Positions 27,576 to 36,393 of a stretch of 64,000 nt of DNA are shown in pieces. Made by a program: the position numbers and the translations under genes. The first letter of the stretch is position 1. Each line of letters opens with the position of its first letter. The notes beneath the pieces were generated by a model. That model saw only the letters and a list, made by a program, of their open reading frames with translations. It was not told the DNA's origin and ran no database searches. Source of the stretch: Serratia ureilytica (lineage in GTDB: Bacteria; Pseudomonadota; Gammaproteobacteria; Enterobacterales; Enterobacteriaceae); the NCBI RefSeq assembly GCF_013375155.1, contig NZ_JABXOF010000005.1, positions 62,001 to 126,000 of the forward strand. The letters are read 5' to 3'.

Positions 27576-28268
27576 TTACGAGGTGCAGCCGATGAGCCGT
27601 TGCTCTATCGCAACGCCGGGCATCATTTGTCGTAAACCGGCAATCAATTCGTCGCCCGCCGCATGCAGCGCCGCCAACGGCATTGCCGGCAGGCTCTCCA
27701 GGATGAACCACATCCGTTCGGCCTCGGCGCTCAGCCGGGTTCTGACGCCCTGACGCCAGTTCCAGCGGCGGCAGGTCACGCCGCGATCGTCGCGCCAGAC
27801 CACCTCCCCCGCCTCCGGCGATTCATGGATCACCGCACCCTCCTTGACGGTATCGAACAGCTCACTGCCTTCCGCGACGATCAGCCGCGGCTCGCCGACA
27901 TAAGCCGCGATATTCTCGCCCCCCACCGGCACCGCATAACGAATGCTGACGGCGTTGTAGAGATCGACCACCGGATCGATGCTGGGCATCGTGCCGTCGC
28001 GCAGCGCGCGCTTGCGCAAGGCATCGGCGGAACAGGGCGTACGCTTGGGTTTGGCGCCAAACCGCATGAAGACATCGCGCCAGGCCGAGAGATGCGCCTC
28101 AGCCCAGGGCGCGTCCTCCTCGCCGAGGGCGCGACAGGCCTGCGCCAACGCCAGCGCCCCCACGTCCGGGTTGGTTATGGGAGCCGCGGCCACGGTAATG
28201 CTTAACGCCCGGAATCCGGGCGCCAGCGCAGCGACGGCCGGATCGATTGACGGATCGACTAAAATCAT
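27576..28268 (-). CDS. B3/B4 tRNA-binding domain protein
   Basis: 230 residues with the stand-alone B3/B4 domain found in phenylalanyl-tRNA synthetase beta chains. Seen: DGTMPSIDPVVDLYNAVSI, YAVPVGGENIAAYVG, and VIHESPEAGEVVWRDDRGVTCRRWNWRQ in segments. Such free-standing proteins may edit or deacylate misacylated tRNA, but most are uncharacterised. It is divergent (43 bp) from an XRE-cupin regulator, which probably controls it. Confidence 0.85.
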   Translation of the reverse strand: MILVDPSIDPAVAALAPGFRALSITVAAAPITNPDVGALALAQACRALGEEDAPWAEAHLSAWRDVFMRFGAKPKRTPCSADALRKRALRDGTMPSIDPVVDLYNAVSIRYAVPVGGENIAAYVGEPRLIVAEGSELFDTVKEGAVIHESPEAGEVVWRDDRGVTCRRWNWRQGVRTRLSAEAERMWFILESLPAMPLAALHAAGDELIAGLRQMMPGVAIEQRLIGCTS

Positions 28269-28311
28269 TGAATAATCCTATACTGACCATTTTATTCCAT
28301 AATATTGACCG

Positions 28312-28914
28312 ATGAGCGAAAAAGTCAACAGACCGACCGAGTTCGGCGCCGACGTGCAAACCGTCAGCGAAGCGGTGTCACACCGCATCAAACAGCAGCG
28401 AAAAAGCCAAAAGCTGTCGCTGGACGAACTGTCGCGCCGGGCGGGCGTCAGCAAGGGCATGCTGGTGGAGATCGAGAAAGGCAGCGCCAATCCCAGCATC
28501 GCCATCCTGTGCAAACTCGCGGCAGCGCTGGGCCTGTCGGTGGCGGACATCGTCAACGTGACCCGCGCACCCGCCGCCTACCTGATTGAAAGCCAAGACA
28601 TTCCCACGCTGTGGCACGGCGATCGCAGCGGCTCGGCCCGCTTGCTGGCAGGCACCCGCGGCCCGAATATGATAGAACTGTGGCGCTGGGAAATGGCGCC
28701 GGGGGAAGCCTATGCATCGGGCGGCCATCCAGCGGGCACCTTCGAGCTGCTGCACGTTGAACAAGGCGTCTTGAGCCTTGCCGTCGAACAAACCGAGCTC
28801 AGGATTACGCCAGGCTGTTCGGCGGTCGCCAGAACGGACGGCCCGCACCGTTACGCCAACGAGGGCGAAGACACGCTGATTTTCACCATGACGGTCGCCG
28901 AACTGCACGCCTGA
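28312..28914 (+). CDS. XRE-family regulator with C-terminal cupin domain
   Basis: 200 residues: an N-terminal Cro/CI HTH (LSLDELSRRAGVSKGMLVEI, EKGSANPSIAILCKLAAALG) and a C-terminal cupin (GGHPAGTFELLHVEQGVLSL to GPHRYANEGEDTLIF) that would bind a small ligand. It shares a short divergent promoter with the B3/B4 gene and precedes a GNAT acetyltransferase by 43 bp; amino-acid or antibiotic-like ligands are typical for the class. The effector is unknown. Confidence 0.88.
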   Translation: MSEKVNRPTEFGADVQTVSEAVSHRIKQQRKSQKLSLDELSRRAGVSKGMLVEIEKGSANPSIAILCKLAAALGLSVADIVNVTRAPAAYLIESQDIPTLWHGDRSGSARLLAGTRGPNMIELWRWEMAPGEAYASGGHPAGTFELLHVEQGVLSLAVEQTELRITPGCSAVARTDGPHRYANEGEDTLIFTMTVAELHA

Positions 28915-28957
28915 ACGGCGGCCCAGACCTTAACGCTTGCACAGGAGAAGAACCCTC

Positions 28958-29410
28958 ATGACAATTCCTGCCCCACGGGAGTGGCGGCGTGCTGACTATC
29001 TCGTCAGCACCGAGCCCAGCCTGCTGGATATTGACGCCATTCATGCATTTCTGACCCGTTCGTCATGGGCGGAGGGCATTGATAAAGAGACCGTTCGCCA
29101 GTCCCTCTCCCACAGCCTGTGCTTCGGCTTGTATCACGGCACCAGACAAATCGGTTTCGCCCGGCTGGTCACCGATTACGCCACCTTCGGCTATCTGTGC
29201 GACGTGTACGTGCTGGAGACGCATCAAAAAGGCGGGTTGGGCCTGTGGCTGGCGGAATGCTGCCAGGCCCATCCGCTGATGGCGACGCTGCGGCGAATCA
29301 TGCTGGTCACCAGCACCGCCCCTTGGCTCTATGAAAAAGTAGGCTATACCGCCATCAACTGTCCCGATTTTGTCTGGCAGATCGCCCGACCGGACATCTA
29401 CCGACGTTAA
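28958..29410 (+). CDS. GNAT-family N-acetyltransferase
   Basis: 150-residue GNAT protein. The conserved core FGYLCDVYVLETHQKGGLGLWLAE is a slightly divergent motif A (QKGGLGxxL in place of RGxGxGxxL), followed by STAPWLYEKVGYTAI. ATG 28958 lies behind AGGAGAAG. Probably cotranscribed with the XRE-cupin regulator. Substrate unknown. Confidence 0.85.
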   Translation: MTIPAPREWRRADYLVSTEPSLLDIDAIHAFLTRSSWAEGIDKETVRQSLSHSLCFGLYHGTRQIGFARLVTDYATFGYLCDVYVLETHQKGGLGLWLAECCQAHPLMATLRRIMLVTSTAPWLYEKVGYTAINCPDFVWQIARPDIYRR

Positions 29411-29524
29411 TTTTTCAGCAAGGCCGCCCCAGTTCACACTCTTCCCCCGCGACATTGGCAATCGCGGCGGTTAGGGCCCATGCTGGCGACAAATTTTACC
29501 GTTTGCCCCTTTCAAGGAGAATCT

Positions 29525-29953
29525 ATGCCCGTTTCAGCCCGTAACCAGTTAGCCGGTACCGTGTCCGCCGTCGCCAAAGGCGCCGTCAATGACGAAGTGG
29601 AGATCACCCTGCAGGGCGGTGAAAAACTGGTGGCTATCGTCACGGTACAAAGCCAACAGTCGCTGGGGTTAACCATCGGTAAAGAGGCCGTCGCGCTGAT
29701 TAAAGCGCCGTGGGTGATCCTGGCAACAGAGGATTGCGGTTTGCGTTTTTCCGCCCGCAACCAGTTTGCCGGGGAAGTGATTGCGGTTGAGCACGGCGCA
29801 GTCAACAGCACCGTACACCTCAAAGCGGATGCCGGTTTTGTGCTGACGTCGGTGATCACCAATGAAAGCCTGCAGGAGATGGCGCTGAAGAACGGTTCGC
29901 GCGCCATTGCCCTGATCAAAGCCTCATCGGTGCTGCTCGCCGTCAAAGCCTGA
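29525..29953 (+). CDS. Tandem Mop-domain molybdate-binding protein (molbindin)
   Basis: 142 residues made of two Mop/TOBE repeats: SARNQLAGTVSAVAKGAVND (from residue 3) and SARNQFAGEVIAVEHGAVNS (from about 76). Each ends in AVALIKAPWVILA or AIALIKASSVLLAV. Molbindins hold molybdate in the cytosol as a buffer. ATG 29525 follows AAGGAGAATCT. It stands alone; no mod transporter genes are nearby. Confidence 0.9.
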   Translation: MPVSARNQLAGTVSAVAKGAVNDEVEITLQGGEKLVAIVTVQSQQSLGLTIGKEAVALIKAPWVILATEDCGLRFSARNQFAGEVIAVEHGAVNSTVHLKADAGFVLTSVITNESLQEMALKNGSRAIALIKASSVLLAVKA

Positions 29954-29989
29954 TACCGCCAGGCCCGCACAAGCGGGCCTTTCGAACCA

Positions 29990-30607
29990 CTATTTCAGCG
30001 CCTGCTCGGCCAGCAGCCCGAGGGCGATGACGATCATCGCCGCGCCGGAGATGCGCCCCACCACCTTCGCAGCCTGCGGGCGCGTGCGCAGCACCGACTG
30101 CGAACCGAATCCCACCAGCAGATACACCAGGCCGCAGCTGATCAAATGCACCACGCCCAACGCCAGCATCTGCATCGGCACCGACCATTCGGCCCGGGCG
30201 TCGGTAAACTGCGGCAGCAGCGCCAGAAACAGCAGAAACACCTTGGGGTTCAGCCCGCTGACGCACACGCCCTTGCCGGCCCAGCGCAGCCAGGAATCGG
30301 AACACTGATCTTCGCCGGCGCCGGGCACCGGCGGGTGCAGCAGCATGTTGAAACCGATCCACAACAGATAAGCCGCCCCCAGCAAGGTAAGCGCCGTCAG
30401 CGCCAGCGGGTTGCCGACCAGCAGCGCGCCGACGCCCGCCACCACGATCGCAATCATCAGCAGGTGGCCAAACAGCAAGCCGGCGACGGCAGGCACCACT
30501 ACCCGCCCGCGAATGCCCGCCGAGATCACATAGGCCCAATCCATACCCGGCGTGATCACCAACAAAATCGACACCGCCCAAAAAGCGGCGAACAGAGCGA
30601 GCGTCAT
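29990..30607 (-). CDS. LysE/RhtB-family amino-acid exporter
   Basis: 205-residue inner-membrane protein with six TM helices. The N-terminal signature ITPGMDWAYVISAGIRGR and GLNPKVFLLFLALLPQF are typical of the LysE/RhtB family. It is divergent (194 bp) from an Lrp/AsnC regulator, the common arrangement for induction by the exported amino acid. Which amino acid is not evident. Confidence 0.9.
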   Translation of the reverse strand: MTLALFAAFWAVSILLVITPGMDWAYVISAGIRGRVVVPAVAGLLFGHLLMIAIVVAGVGALLVGNPLALTALTLLGAAYLLWIGFNMLLHPPVPGAGEDQCSDSWLRWAGKGVCVSGLNPKVFLLFLALLPQFTDARAEWSVPMQMLALGVVHLISCGLVYLLVGFGSQSVLRTRPQAAKVVGRISGAAMIVIALGLLAEQALK

Positions 30608-30801
30608 GCCGGCGCCCTCTCAAACGCGCCGCGCCATTCCGAACAAAGAACCATTGCGCTTTCCTCTTGGAAGAAGAACGGCCTCCGCCTGCCGCGGCGG
30701 CCGTCAAAACCGTTCAACAGATGGCAAGAATATCCTCAAGGCGTTAAAATGTGCTTTCAATTACTTGCCTGAAACCGGCATAAGCGGGGAAATTTTTCCA
30801 A

Positions 30802-31263
30802 ATGGATAAGATTGATCGCAAGATTCTTGCTGAACTGCAGGCCGACGGGCGTTTGTCGGTGACCGAGCTGGCCGAGCGGATCGGTTTGAGCGTGTCCCCC
30901 TGCCACCGCCGGGTGCGCGCATTAGAGGAGTCCGGGGTGATCAGGGGTTACCGCGCCCAGCTCGATCCCGGCAGCCTGGGCTATAACTTTTCCGCCCTGG
31001 TGTTCGTCACCATGCGCGAAGGCGATCGCCGCGCCGTTGAAACCTTCGAAAACGCCATGGTGGACATTCCCCAGGTGGTGCAGGCGCAGCGGCTGTTTGG
31101 CGATCCGGACTATCTGCTGCACGTGATCGCCCGCGATCTGCCCGCCTTCCAGCAGCTTTACGACGAGAAGCTCTCCGCTCTGCCGGGCGTGCAGCGCCTG
31201 AGCTCCACGCTGGTGATGAAAACCGTGGTGCCGGAGCGCTCGTTCCTGCCGCTGGGCCAATGA
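30802..31263 (+). CDS. Lrp/AsnC-family transcriptional regulator
   Basis: 153 residues: N-terminal HTH (KIDRKILAELQADGRLSVTE, LAERIGLSVSPCHRRVRALE) and a C-terminal RAM/AsnC ligand domain (FGDPDYLLHVIARDLPAFQQ). Divergent from a LysE-type exporter that it likely controls. A terminator follows its stop. Confidence 0.92.
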   Translation: MDKIDRKILAELQADGRLSVTELAERIGLSVSPCHRRVRALEESGVIRGYRAQLDPGSLGYNFSALVFVTMREGDRRAVETFENAMVDIPQVVQAQRLFGDPDYLLHVIARDLPAFQQLYDEKLSALPGVQRLSSTLVMKTVVPERSFLPLGQ

Positions 31264-31265
31264 CG

Positions 31266-31293
31266 ACGGGAGCGTTGCCGCTCCCGTTTTCTC
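31266..31293. terminator. Terminator between lrp-like gene and oxidoreductase
   Basis: 9-bp stem ACGGGAGCG / CGCTCCCGT with a TTGC loop and a T-rich tail on the plus strand. Confidence 0.88.
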
Positions 31294-31299
31294 TTTTCT

Positions 31300-32508
31300 T
31301 TAAGGCACAATCACGAAATCCGGATTGGCGACGGCAAACAGCGCCTCGCGATCCGCCGCCGGTGGGTAAATCCACTGCGTGTTGATCTCCTGCTTAATCT
31401 TTTTGCCTTCCTCACGGGTAAAGCGCACCTGGCGCTCCCAGCCTTCGGTATACAGCGCGCCCCAGGGGCCCAGATCCAGACAGGTCACATACTTCGGCTG
31501 GCTGTAAGGGTGCGCCGGCAAGCCCGTCAGCTCCGCCGCCGCATTATGGCCGGCGACACGGCCAAGGCTCAGCGCATGCTGGCAGGTCATCAGGTTGTGG
31601 TTACCGAGATCATCGGTCGCCGCCTTTACCGTATCGCCGGTCACGAAAATGCCCGCCGCCGCCGGCGCACGCAGGAAAGCGTCGCCGATCACTCGGCCAC
31701 TGCCGTCGCGCTCGCCGGGGATCTGTTCGGTCAGCGGGTGCGCCCGCACGCCCGCCGCCAGGATCACCGTGTTGGCGGCGATGCGCTCACCGTTCGACAG
31801 CATCACTCCCTCGGCATCGATAGCCGAAACGCGCAGGCCGGCCCGCGCTTCCACGCCGCACTCCGCCAGCGCCTGGCGTATCACCGCCCCCGGCTCTGCC
31901 CCCATTCCCGCGCCCACTTCCGGCGCGGTATCGACGATCACCACGCGCACGTTCTCGTCTTTGCCCAGCGCATCGCGCAGCCGTTGCGGCATCTCCGCCG
32001 CGCTCTCCAGGCCGGTCAGTCCCGCTCCCACCACCACGGCGGTGTTGCGCGCCGGCGTCGACGGTTTGGCCGCCAGCGCTTTAATATGAGCATCCAGACG
32101 CTGCGCGCTTTCCAGCGTATCGACGTTGAAACCGTATTCGGCAAAGCCCGGTACCGCAGGCACGGAGAGCCGACTGCCGGTGGCCCACACCAGGCGGTCG
32201 TAAACCAATTCAAGGGCTTCCCCCGTCGCCTGCGCCACCGTGAGCGTTTTGGCGACGGCATCGATGCCCTCTACCGTCCCGGCCAGGTGCCGTACGCCGA
32301 CGGCGGCGAGCTGCGCGGAAATATCCGGGTTCATGTTTTCCAACACCGCTTCATACAGGCGCGGGCGGATGGTGACCGTTGGCGTCGGTGAGACCATGAT
32401 CACCTCGATATCCTCATGCTTACCGGCAAGGGTAATGGCGCGCATGGCGGACACGGCGGCCCAAAAACCGGCAAAACCGGAACCGGCAATCACTATTTTC
32501 TGCGTCAT
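31300..32508 (-). CDS. NDH-2-like FAD-dependent pyridine nucleotide oxidoreductase
   Basis: 402-residue flavoprotein. Seen: the N-terminal FAD motif IVIAGSGFAGFWAA, the second Rossmann motif VVVGAGLTGLESAAEM, and the FAD-contact IFVTGDTVKA. It resembles type II NADH dehydrogenases but lacks an obvious membrane-anchoring helix. An Rrf2-type Fe-S regulator with a palindromic promoter is encoded just upstream in the same direction, so redox- or NO-responsive expression is likely. The electron acceptor is unknown. Confidence 0.88.
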   Translation of the reverse strand: MTQKIVIAGSGFAGFWAAVSAMRAITLAGKHEDIEVIMVSPTPTVTIRPRLYEAVLENMNPDISAQLAAVGVRHLAGTVEGIDAVAKTLTVAQATGEALELVYDRLVWATGSRLSVPAVPGFAEYGFNVDTLESAQRLDAHIKALAAKPSTPARNTAVVVGAGLTGLESAAEMPQRLRDALGKDENVRVVIVDTAPEVGAGMGAEPGAVIRQALAECGVEARAGLRVSAIDAEGVMLSNGERIAANTVILAAGVRAHPLTEQIPGERDGSGRVIGDAFLRAPAAAGIFVTGDTVKAATDDLGNHNLMTCQHALSLGRVAGHNAAAELTGLPAHPYSQPKYVTCLDLGPWGALYTEGWERQVRFTREEGKKIKQEINTQWIYPPAADREALFAVANPDFVIVP

Positions 32509-32668
32509 GGGATGACTCCTTCATACAGGGTTAACCGGGCGACAAGGCTGCCCGCAGTTTTTTCGGATGAACGATGCCGTTCCGCTCCCGTAACAGGGTG
32601 CAGAAGGCCCGCCCGCCCCTTCCGAAGAGGCGGGAAAAAGTGTGTTTCGCTTTAAGGAAAGGCGGCGA

Positions 32669-33208
32669 TTAGGACTTGGCGCGCGCCGTTTTGCCGCTGC
32701 GCGCGGTGCGTTCCGTCATGCGCTCGTCGAGCCAGAGGTTGACCTCACCGAAGAAGCCCTGCGGCGCCTTGCGGCCAAAGCGGGCGGCGACGGCGCCGAG
32801 GGTCTGCGCCGCCAGCGCATCGCGCATCGCCTTCTCCGCCTGCAGCATCACCGCATGGATAGCGCATTTGCCGGAGATCGCCCAATCCGGCGGGGAGTCA
32901 TCGAACACCGCACAGCGCCCGCGCACCTCCTGGCAATCGAACAGCGGCTTGTGCCCCTCGATGGCGTCGATAATCTCCAGAAAGCTGATCTCTTTCGCCG
33001 GACGGGCCAGCCGGTAACCGCCTCGCACCCCTTCACTGGCGGCGACGATGCCCGCCTTTTCCAGCTTGGGGAAAATCTTGGCCAGAAAGCTGGGGGAGAT
33101 CCCTTGCAGTTCGGCGAGTTCGCGGCTGCTGAGCGCGCGCTGGTTATCGCCGACCAGCCACAGCAGGCAGTGGATGCCATATTCAACGCTGGTTGTGATG
33201 TACGCCAT
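32669..33208 (-). CDS. Rrf2-family Fe-S transcriptional regulator
   Basis: 179 residues. Winged helix (ALSSRELAELQGISPSFLAK, SEGVRGGYRLARP) and a dimer helix with three cysteines, C92, C99 and C115, spaced like the cluster ligands of NsrR/IscR/RsrR. A basic C-terminal tail (TARSGKTARAKS) is unusual. It lies 160 bp upstream of the oxidoreductase and 34 bp from a perfect palindrome, probably its own operator. Confidence 0.88.
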   Translation of the reverse strand: MAYITTSVEYGIHCLLWLVGDNQRALSSRELAELQGISPSFLAKIFPKLEKAGIVAASEGVRGGYRLARPAKEISFLEIIDAIEGHKPLFDCQEVRGRCAVFDDSPPDWAISGKCAIHAVMLQAEKAMRDALAAQTLGAVAARFGRKAPQGFFGEVNLWLDERMTERTARSGKTARAKS

Positions 33209-33548
33209 ATGTCCGTTTTTGACCGTCAGTAAACCTTCAATAACGCAGACTATATGAGTCTGCGTTTATCTTGTCAATAAAACACAGACTAACTTTATCC
33301 GCGTTTTATTGAAGTTCCGTCTCGCTCCCGACGGAGAAGACGCCCTTCGAAATGAAAAATAAAACTTTTTTGCCCTATTCACCCCCGGCTAACGTTTCCT
33401 TGTCGCCTGCCGCTGACTATGATGTGATGATTGCCGTCGCGGCGGTTTGTGATCCGCCGCACTTTCACGCGGATCGCGCCGTGGGAATAAAGAACTCTTG
33501 TCTGCTGCTGACGTCTTAGAAATGATTATTTAAGGGAAACGCCTGACT
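33209..33548. promoter_or_regulatory. Divergent rrf2-bepA control region with palindromic operator
   Basis: The 340-bp gap holds a perfect inverted repeat ACGCAGACT-N5-AGTCTGCGT at 33243-33265, plus an extra half-site ACACAGACT at 33282-33290. It sits where the rrf2 promoter should be. The bepA promoter must lie in the right half; no clear site for it was seen. Confidence 0.65.
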
Positions 33549-35018
33549 ATGACCAACCGGTTGACCAAAACCGCGTTAGCGGTGCTGTTGCTCGGCACGT
33601 TGAACGCCACCGCCCTGGCGCCAGCACAGGCGGAAAGCCAGGACCAGTTGCCGGATATGGGCACCTCCGCCGGCGGCACCCTGAGCATCGGACAAGAGCT
33701 GGCGATGGGCGACTTCTACGTGCGCCAACTGCGCGCCAGCGCCCCGCTGATCAACGATCCGCTGCTGAGTCAATACATCAACCAACTGGGCAACCGGCTG
33801 GTGGCCAGCGCCTATTCGGTGCGCACGCCGTTCCATTTCTATCTGGTGCGCAACGACGAAATCAACGCCTTCGCCTTCTTCGGCGGCAACGTGGTGCTGC
33901 ATTCCGCCCTGTTCCGCGTCAGCGACAACGAAAGCCAGCTGGCCTCGGTGCTGGCGCACGAAATCTCGCACGTCACCCAGCGCCACCTGGCGCGCGCAAT
34001 GGAAGATCAGCAACGCAACGCCCCGTTGACCTGGGTGGGCGCACTTGGTTCCATCCTGCTGGCGATGGCCAACCCGACCATGGGCATGGCGGCGCTGAGC
34101 GGCACCATGGCCGGCACCCAGCAGGGCATGATCAGCTTTACCCAATCGAACGAACAGGAAGCCGATCGCATCGGCATTCAGGTGCTGCAGCGCGCCGGTT
34201 TCGATCCGGAAGCGATGCCCGACTTCCTGCAGAAACTCTCGGATCAGTCGCGTTACGCCTCCAAGCCGCCGGAAATGCTGCTGACGCACCCCTTGCCGGA
34301 CAGCCGTCTCTCCGACGCGCGCAACCGCGCCAACCAGATGCAGAAACACATCGTGCAGTCTTCGCAGGATTACCTGATGGCCAAGGTGCGCGCACTGGGC
34401 ATGTACAGCTCGGAAGGCTATGGCCTGAATGAAGAGCTGCTCGGCTCGCTCAGCAAGGGGAACGTGCGCGAACAGGCGGCCGCCAAATACGGCCGCGCCA
34501 TCCTGTTCTATGAAGCGAAAAAATACGACGACGCGCGCAACATCATTCAACCGATGCTGGCGCAGGATGCGAAAAACGTCTGGCTGATTGACCTGATGAC
34601 CGATATCGATCTCGGCCAGAAACGCGCGCCGCAGGCCATCGCCCGCCTGCAGGCGGCCAACGCCGCCCAGAACAACAACCCGGTGCTGCAGCTCAACCTG
34701 GCCAACGCCTATGTCGAAGGCAACCAGCCGGCGCAGGCGTCGAAGATCCTGAACCGCTACACCTTTGCCCATCCGGACGATCCGAACGGCTGGGATCTGC
34801 TGGCGCAGGCCAGCGCCGCTCAGGGGCTGCGCGATGAAGAGCTGTCGGCCCGCGCCGAAAGCCTGGCGCTGAACGGCCGGCTCGATCAGGCTATCGGCCT
34901 GCTCAGCAATGCCAGCTCGCTGCAGAAACTCGGCAGCCTGAAACAGGCGCGCTACGATGCACGCATCGACCAGCTGCGCCAACTGCAACAGCGCTTCCGC
35001 CAATACCAGCGCAGCTGA
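33549..35018 (+). CDS. bepA: Periplasmic chaperone-protease BepA
   Basis: 489-residue M48 metalloprotease/chaperone that helps LptD assembly and degrades misassembled outer-membrane proteins. Sec signal peptide (cleavage near AQAES), HExxH in [16 protein letters not shown] (His137), the third-ligand region [11 protein letters not shown], and a C-terminal TPR domain ([16 protein letters not shown] onward). Length matches E. coli (487). yfgD follows by 20 bp. Confidence 0.95.
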   Translation: MTNRLTKTALAVLLLGTLNATALAPAQAESQDQLPDMGTSAGGTLSIGQELAMGDFYVRQLRASAPLINDPLLSQYINQLGNRLVASAYSVRTPFHFYLVRNDEINAFAFFGGNVVLHSALFRVSDNESQLASVLAHEISHVTQRHLARAMEDQQRNAPLTWVGALGSILLAMANPTMGMAALSGTMAGTQQGMISFTQSNEQEADRIGIQVLQRAGFDPEAMPDFLQKLSDQSRYASKPPEMLLTHPLPDSRLSDARNRANQMQKHIVQSSQDYLMAKVRALGMYSSEGYGLNEELLGSLSKGNVREQAAAKYGRAILFYEAKKYDDARNIIQPMLAQDAKNVWLIDLMTDIDLGQKRAPQAIARLQAANAAQNNNPVLQLNLANAYVEGNQPAQASKILNRYTFAHPDDPNGWDLLAQASAAQGLRDEELSARAESLALNGRLDQAIGLLSNASSLQKLGSLKQARYDARIDQLRQLQQRFRQYQRS

Positions 35019-35038
35019 TTCAACAAGGAATGAACGCC

Positions 35039-35392
35039 ATGAAAAACGTCACGATTTACCACAACCCGCGCTGCTCCAAGAGCCGTGAAACCCTGGCGCT
35101 GCTGGAACAGCACGGCGTCGATCCCAAGGTGGTGCTGTACCTCGAAACGCCCCCTACGGTCGATGAGCTGAAAAAGCTGTTGAAGGAACTGGGCTTCACA
35201 TCCGCGCGCGAGCTGATGCGCAAAAAAGAAGATCTGTACAAGGAATTGAAGCTGGCGGACGACAGCCTGAGCGAAGAGCAACTGCTGGCGGCAATGACGG
35301 CGAACCCGAAACTGATCGAACGCCCGATCGTGGTGAAAGGCAGCAAGGCGCGCATCGGCCGGCCGCCGGAGCAGGTGCTGGAGATTTTGTAA
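35039..35392 (+). CDS. yfgD: ArsC-family reductase-like protein YfgD
   Basis: 117 residues, ArsC fold: TIYHNPRCSKSRETLALLE with the active Cys, LYLETPPTVDELKKLL, ELMRKKEDLYKELKLAD and RPIVVKGSKARIGRPPEQV. This is the YfgD/ArsC-like group linked to bepA rather than ars operons, so arsenate reduction is not assured. I prefer ATG 35039, 9 bases after AAGGA, over the ATG at 35030 that abuts it. Confidence 0.9.
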   Translation: MKNVTIYHNPRCSKSRETLALLEQHGVDPKVVLYLETPPTVDELKKLLKELGFTSARELMRKKEDLYKELKLADDSLSEEQLLAAMTANPKLIERPIVVKGSKARIGRPPEQVLEIL

Positions 35393-35428
35393 TCGTCCGG
35401 CAAATCTCTTATTGAACCGCAAAATACC

Positions 35429-35453
35429 AATAGCCCTGAACAGGGCTATTTTT
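35429..35453 (+). terminator. bepA-yfgD terminator
   Basis: 10-bp stem AATAGCCCTG / CAGGGCTATT with an AA loop, followed by TTT. Confidence 0.88.
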
Positions 35454-35592
35454 AATTAATTGTTATATAAATACTTTTCATCATCACAGTCTTCTTCCGT
35501 TGCTATGCTGCGCAAACGCCAAATCTCTCGGTGAAACAGCCGTTGACAATCGTCAACACCCCACCTACCCTGATCGCATCACTGGACGAGCG

Positions 35593-35823
35593 ATGAAAAA
35601 ACACCCAGACAAGCACATTCAGGCGGCATTAGCTTACGCCCTTTCTCAGGGTTGGCATTTTCGGCCCAGCAAGGGGCACGCATTTGGCCGACTACATTGC
35701 GCCTTTGCCGGGCATCAAGAACATATGATGAGCATCTGGAGCACGCCAAAAAACCCAGAGGTACATGCCAAACAGATTCGGCGCAAAGTCGATCACTGCC
35801 TGGCGCTGTCGCAGAAAAAATAA
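35593..35823 (+). CDS. HicA-like small protein
   Basis: 76-residue basic protein. The core ALSQGWHFRPSKGHAFGRLH followed by WSTPKNPEVHAKQIRRKVDH has the outline of HicA-type dsRBD-fold toxins (Gly-Trp strand, lysine-Gly-His turn, C-terminal helix), judged by eye. The next gene, 13 bp downstream, encodes a HTH protein, as in toxin-antitoxin pairs. Toxicity is not established. Confidence 0.5.
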   Translation: MKKHPDKHIQAALAYALSQGWHFRPSKGHAFGRLHCAFAGHQEHMMSIWSTPKNPEVHAKQIRRKVDHCLALSQKK

Positions 35824-35836
35824 CCGGAGAATCACC

Positions 35837-36376
35837 ATGACGCTCTATCATTTCTCATTGACGCTGGATGGGGTCACCGCCGATACCGCCGGGCTGGAAG
35901 ATGCGCTGTATGCGGCGGGATGCGATGACGCGCTGATCTGTTTCTACGGTAAAGCCGTTTACCTGGAGTTCGATCGAGAAAGCGATAACTTTGCGCACGC
36001 GATTTGCAGCGCCATCAGCGATATTGAATCCGCAAATATCGGCGCCAAGGTGATATCGGTGGACTCCAGTCTGGTGGGATTAAGCGATATTGCCGAGCTC
36101 ACCGAACTGTCGCGTCAGGCGATCGCCATGCTAAAAGACGGGACTCGCGGCCCCGGCGGCTTCCCTTCCCCCATTCAACGGCTCGGCGGCGCCTCACCGC
36201 TGTGGCGCTGGGCTGACGTGGCGGCCTGGTTGGCACAGCAGGGGAAAATCGACCCACGGCTTGCAGACAATGCGCAGTGTCTGGAACATATCAATCTCGC
36301 TTTGCAACTGCGAAACGATCGGCAACGCCAGCAGGTTGAGCACTACTGCTCCCTGCTGGAACACGCGGAAAAATAG
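35837..36376 (+). CDS. HTH domain protein, partner of HicA-like gene
   Basis: 179 residues. The N-terminal 80 (YHFSLTLDGVTADTAGLEDA to FDRESDNFAHAICSAIS) form an alpha/beta domain of unknown family; a MerR/AlpA-like HTH follows (VGLSDIAELTELSRQAIAML, SPLWRWADVAAWLAQQGKI). CCGGAGA precedes ATG 35837. It could be the antitoxin/repressor of the upstream small gene, possibly recognising its own operon. Confidence 0.65.
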   Translation: MTLYHFSLTLDGVTADTAGLEDALYAAGCDDALICFYGKAVYLEFDRESDNFAHAICSAISDIESANIGAKVISVDSSLVGLSDIAELTELSRQAIAMLKDGTRGPGGFPSPIQRLGGASPLWRWADVAAWLAQQGKIDPRLADNAQCLEHINLALQLRNDRQRQQVEHYCSLLEHAEK

Positions 36377-36393
36377 GCAGATTAGCCCGCCCG

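Noticed and set aside
33576..35003. A 475-codon open frame antisense to bepA
   Set aside because: Mirror frame of a conserved gene, no homology and no start context.
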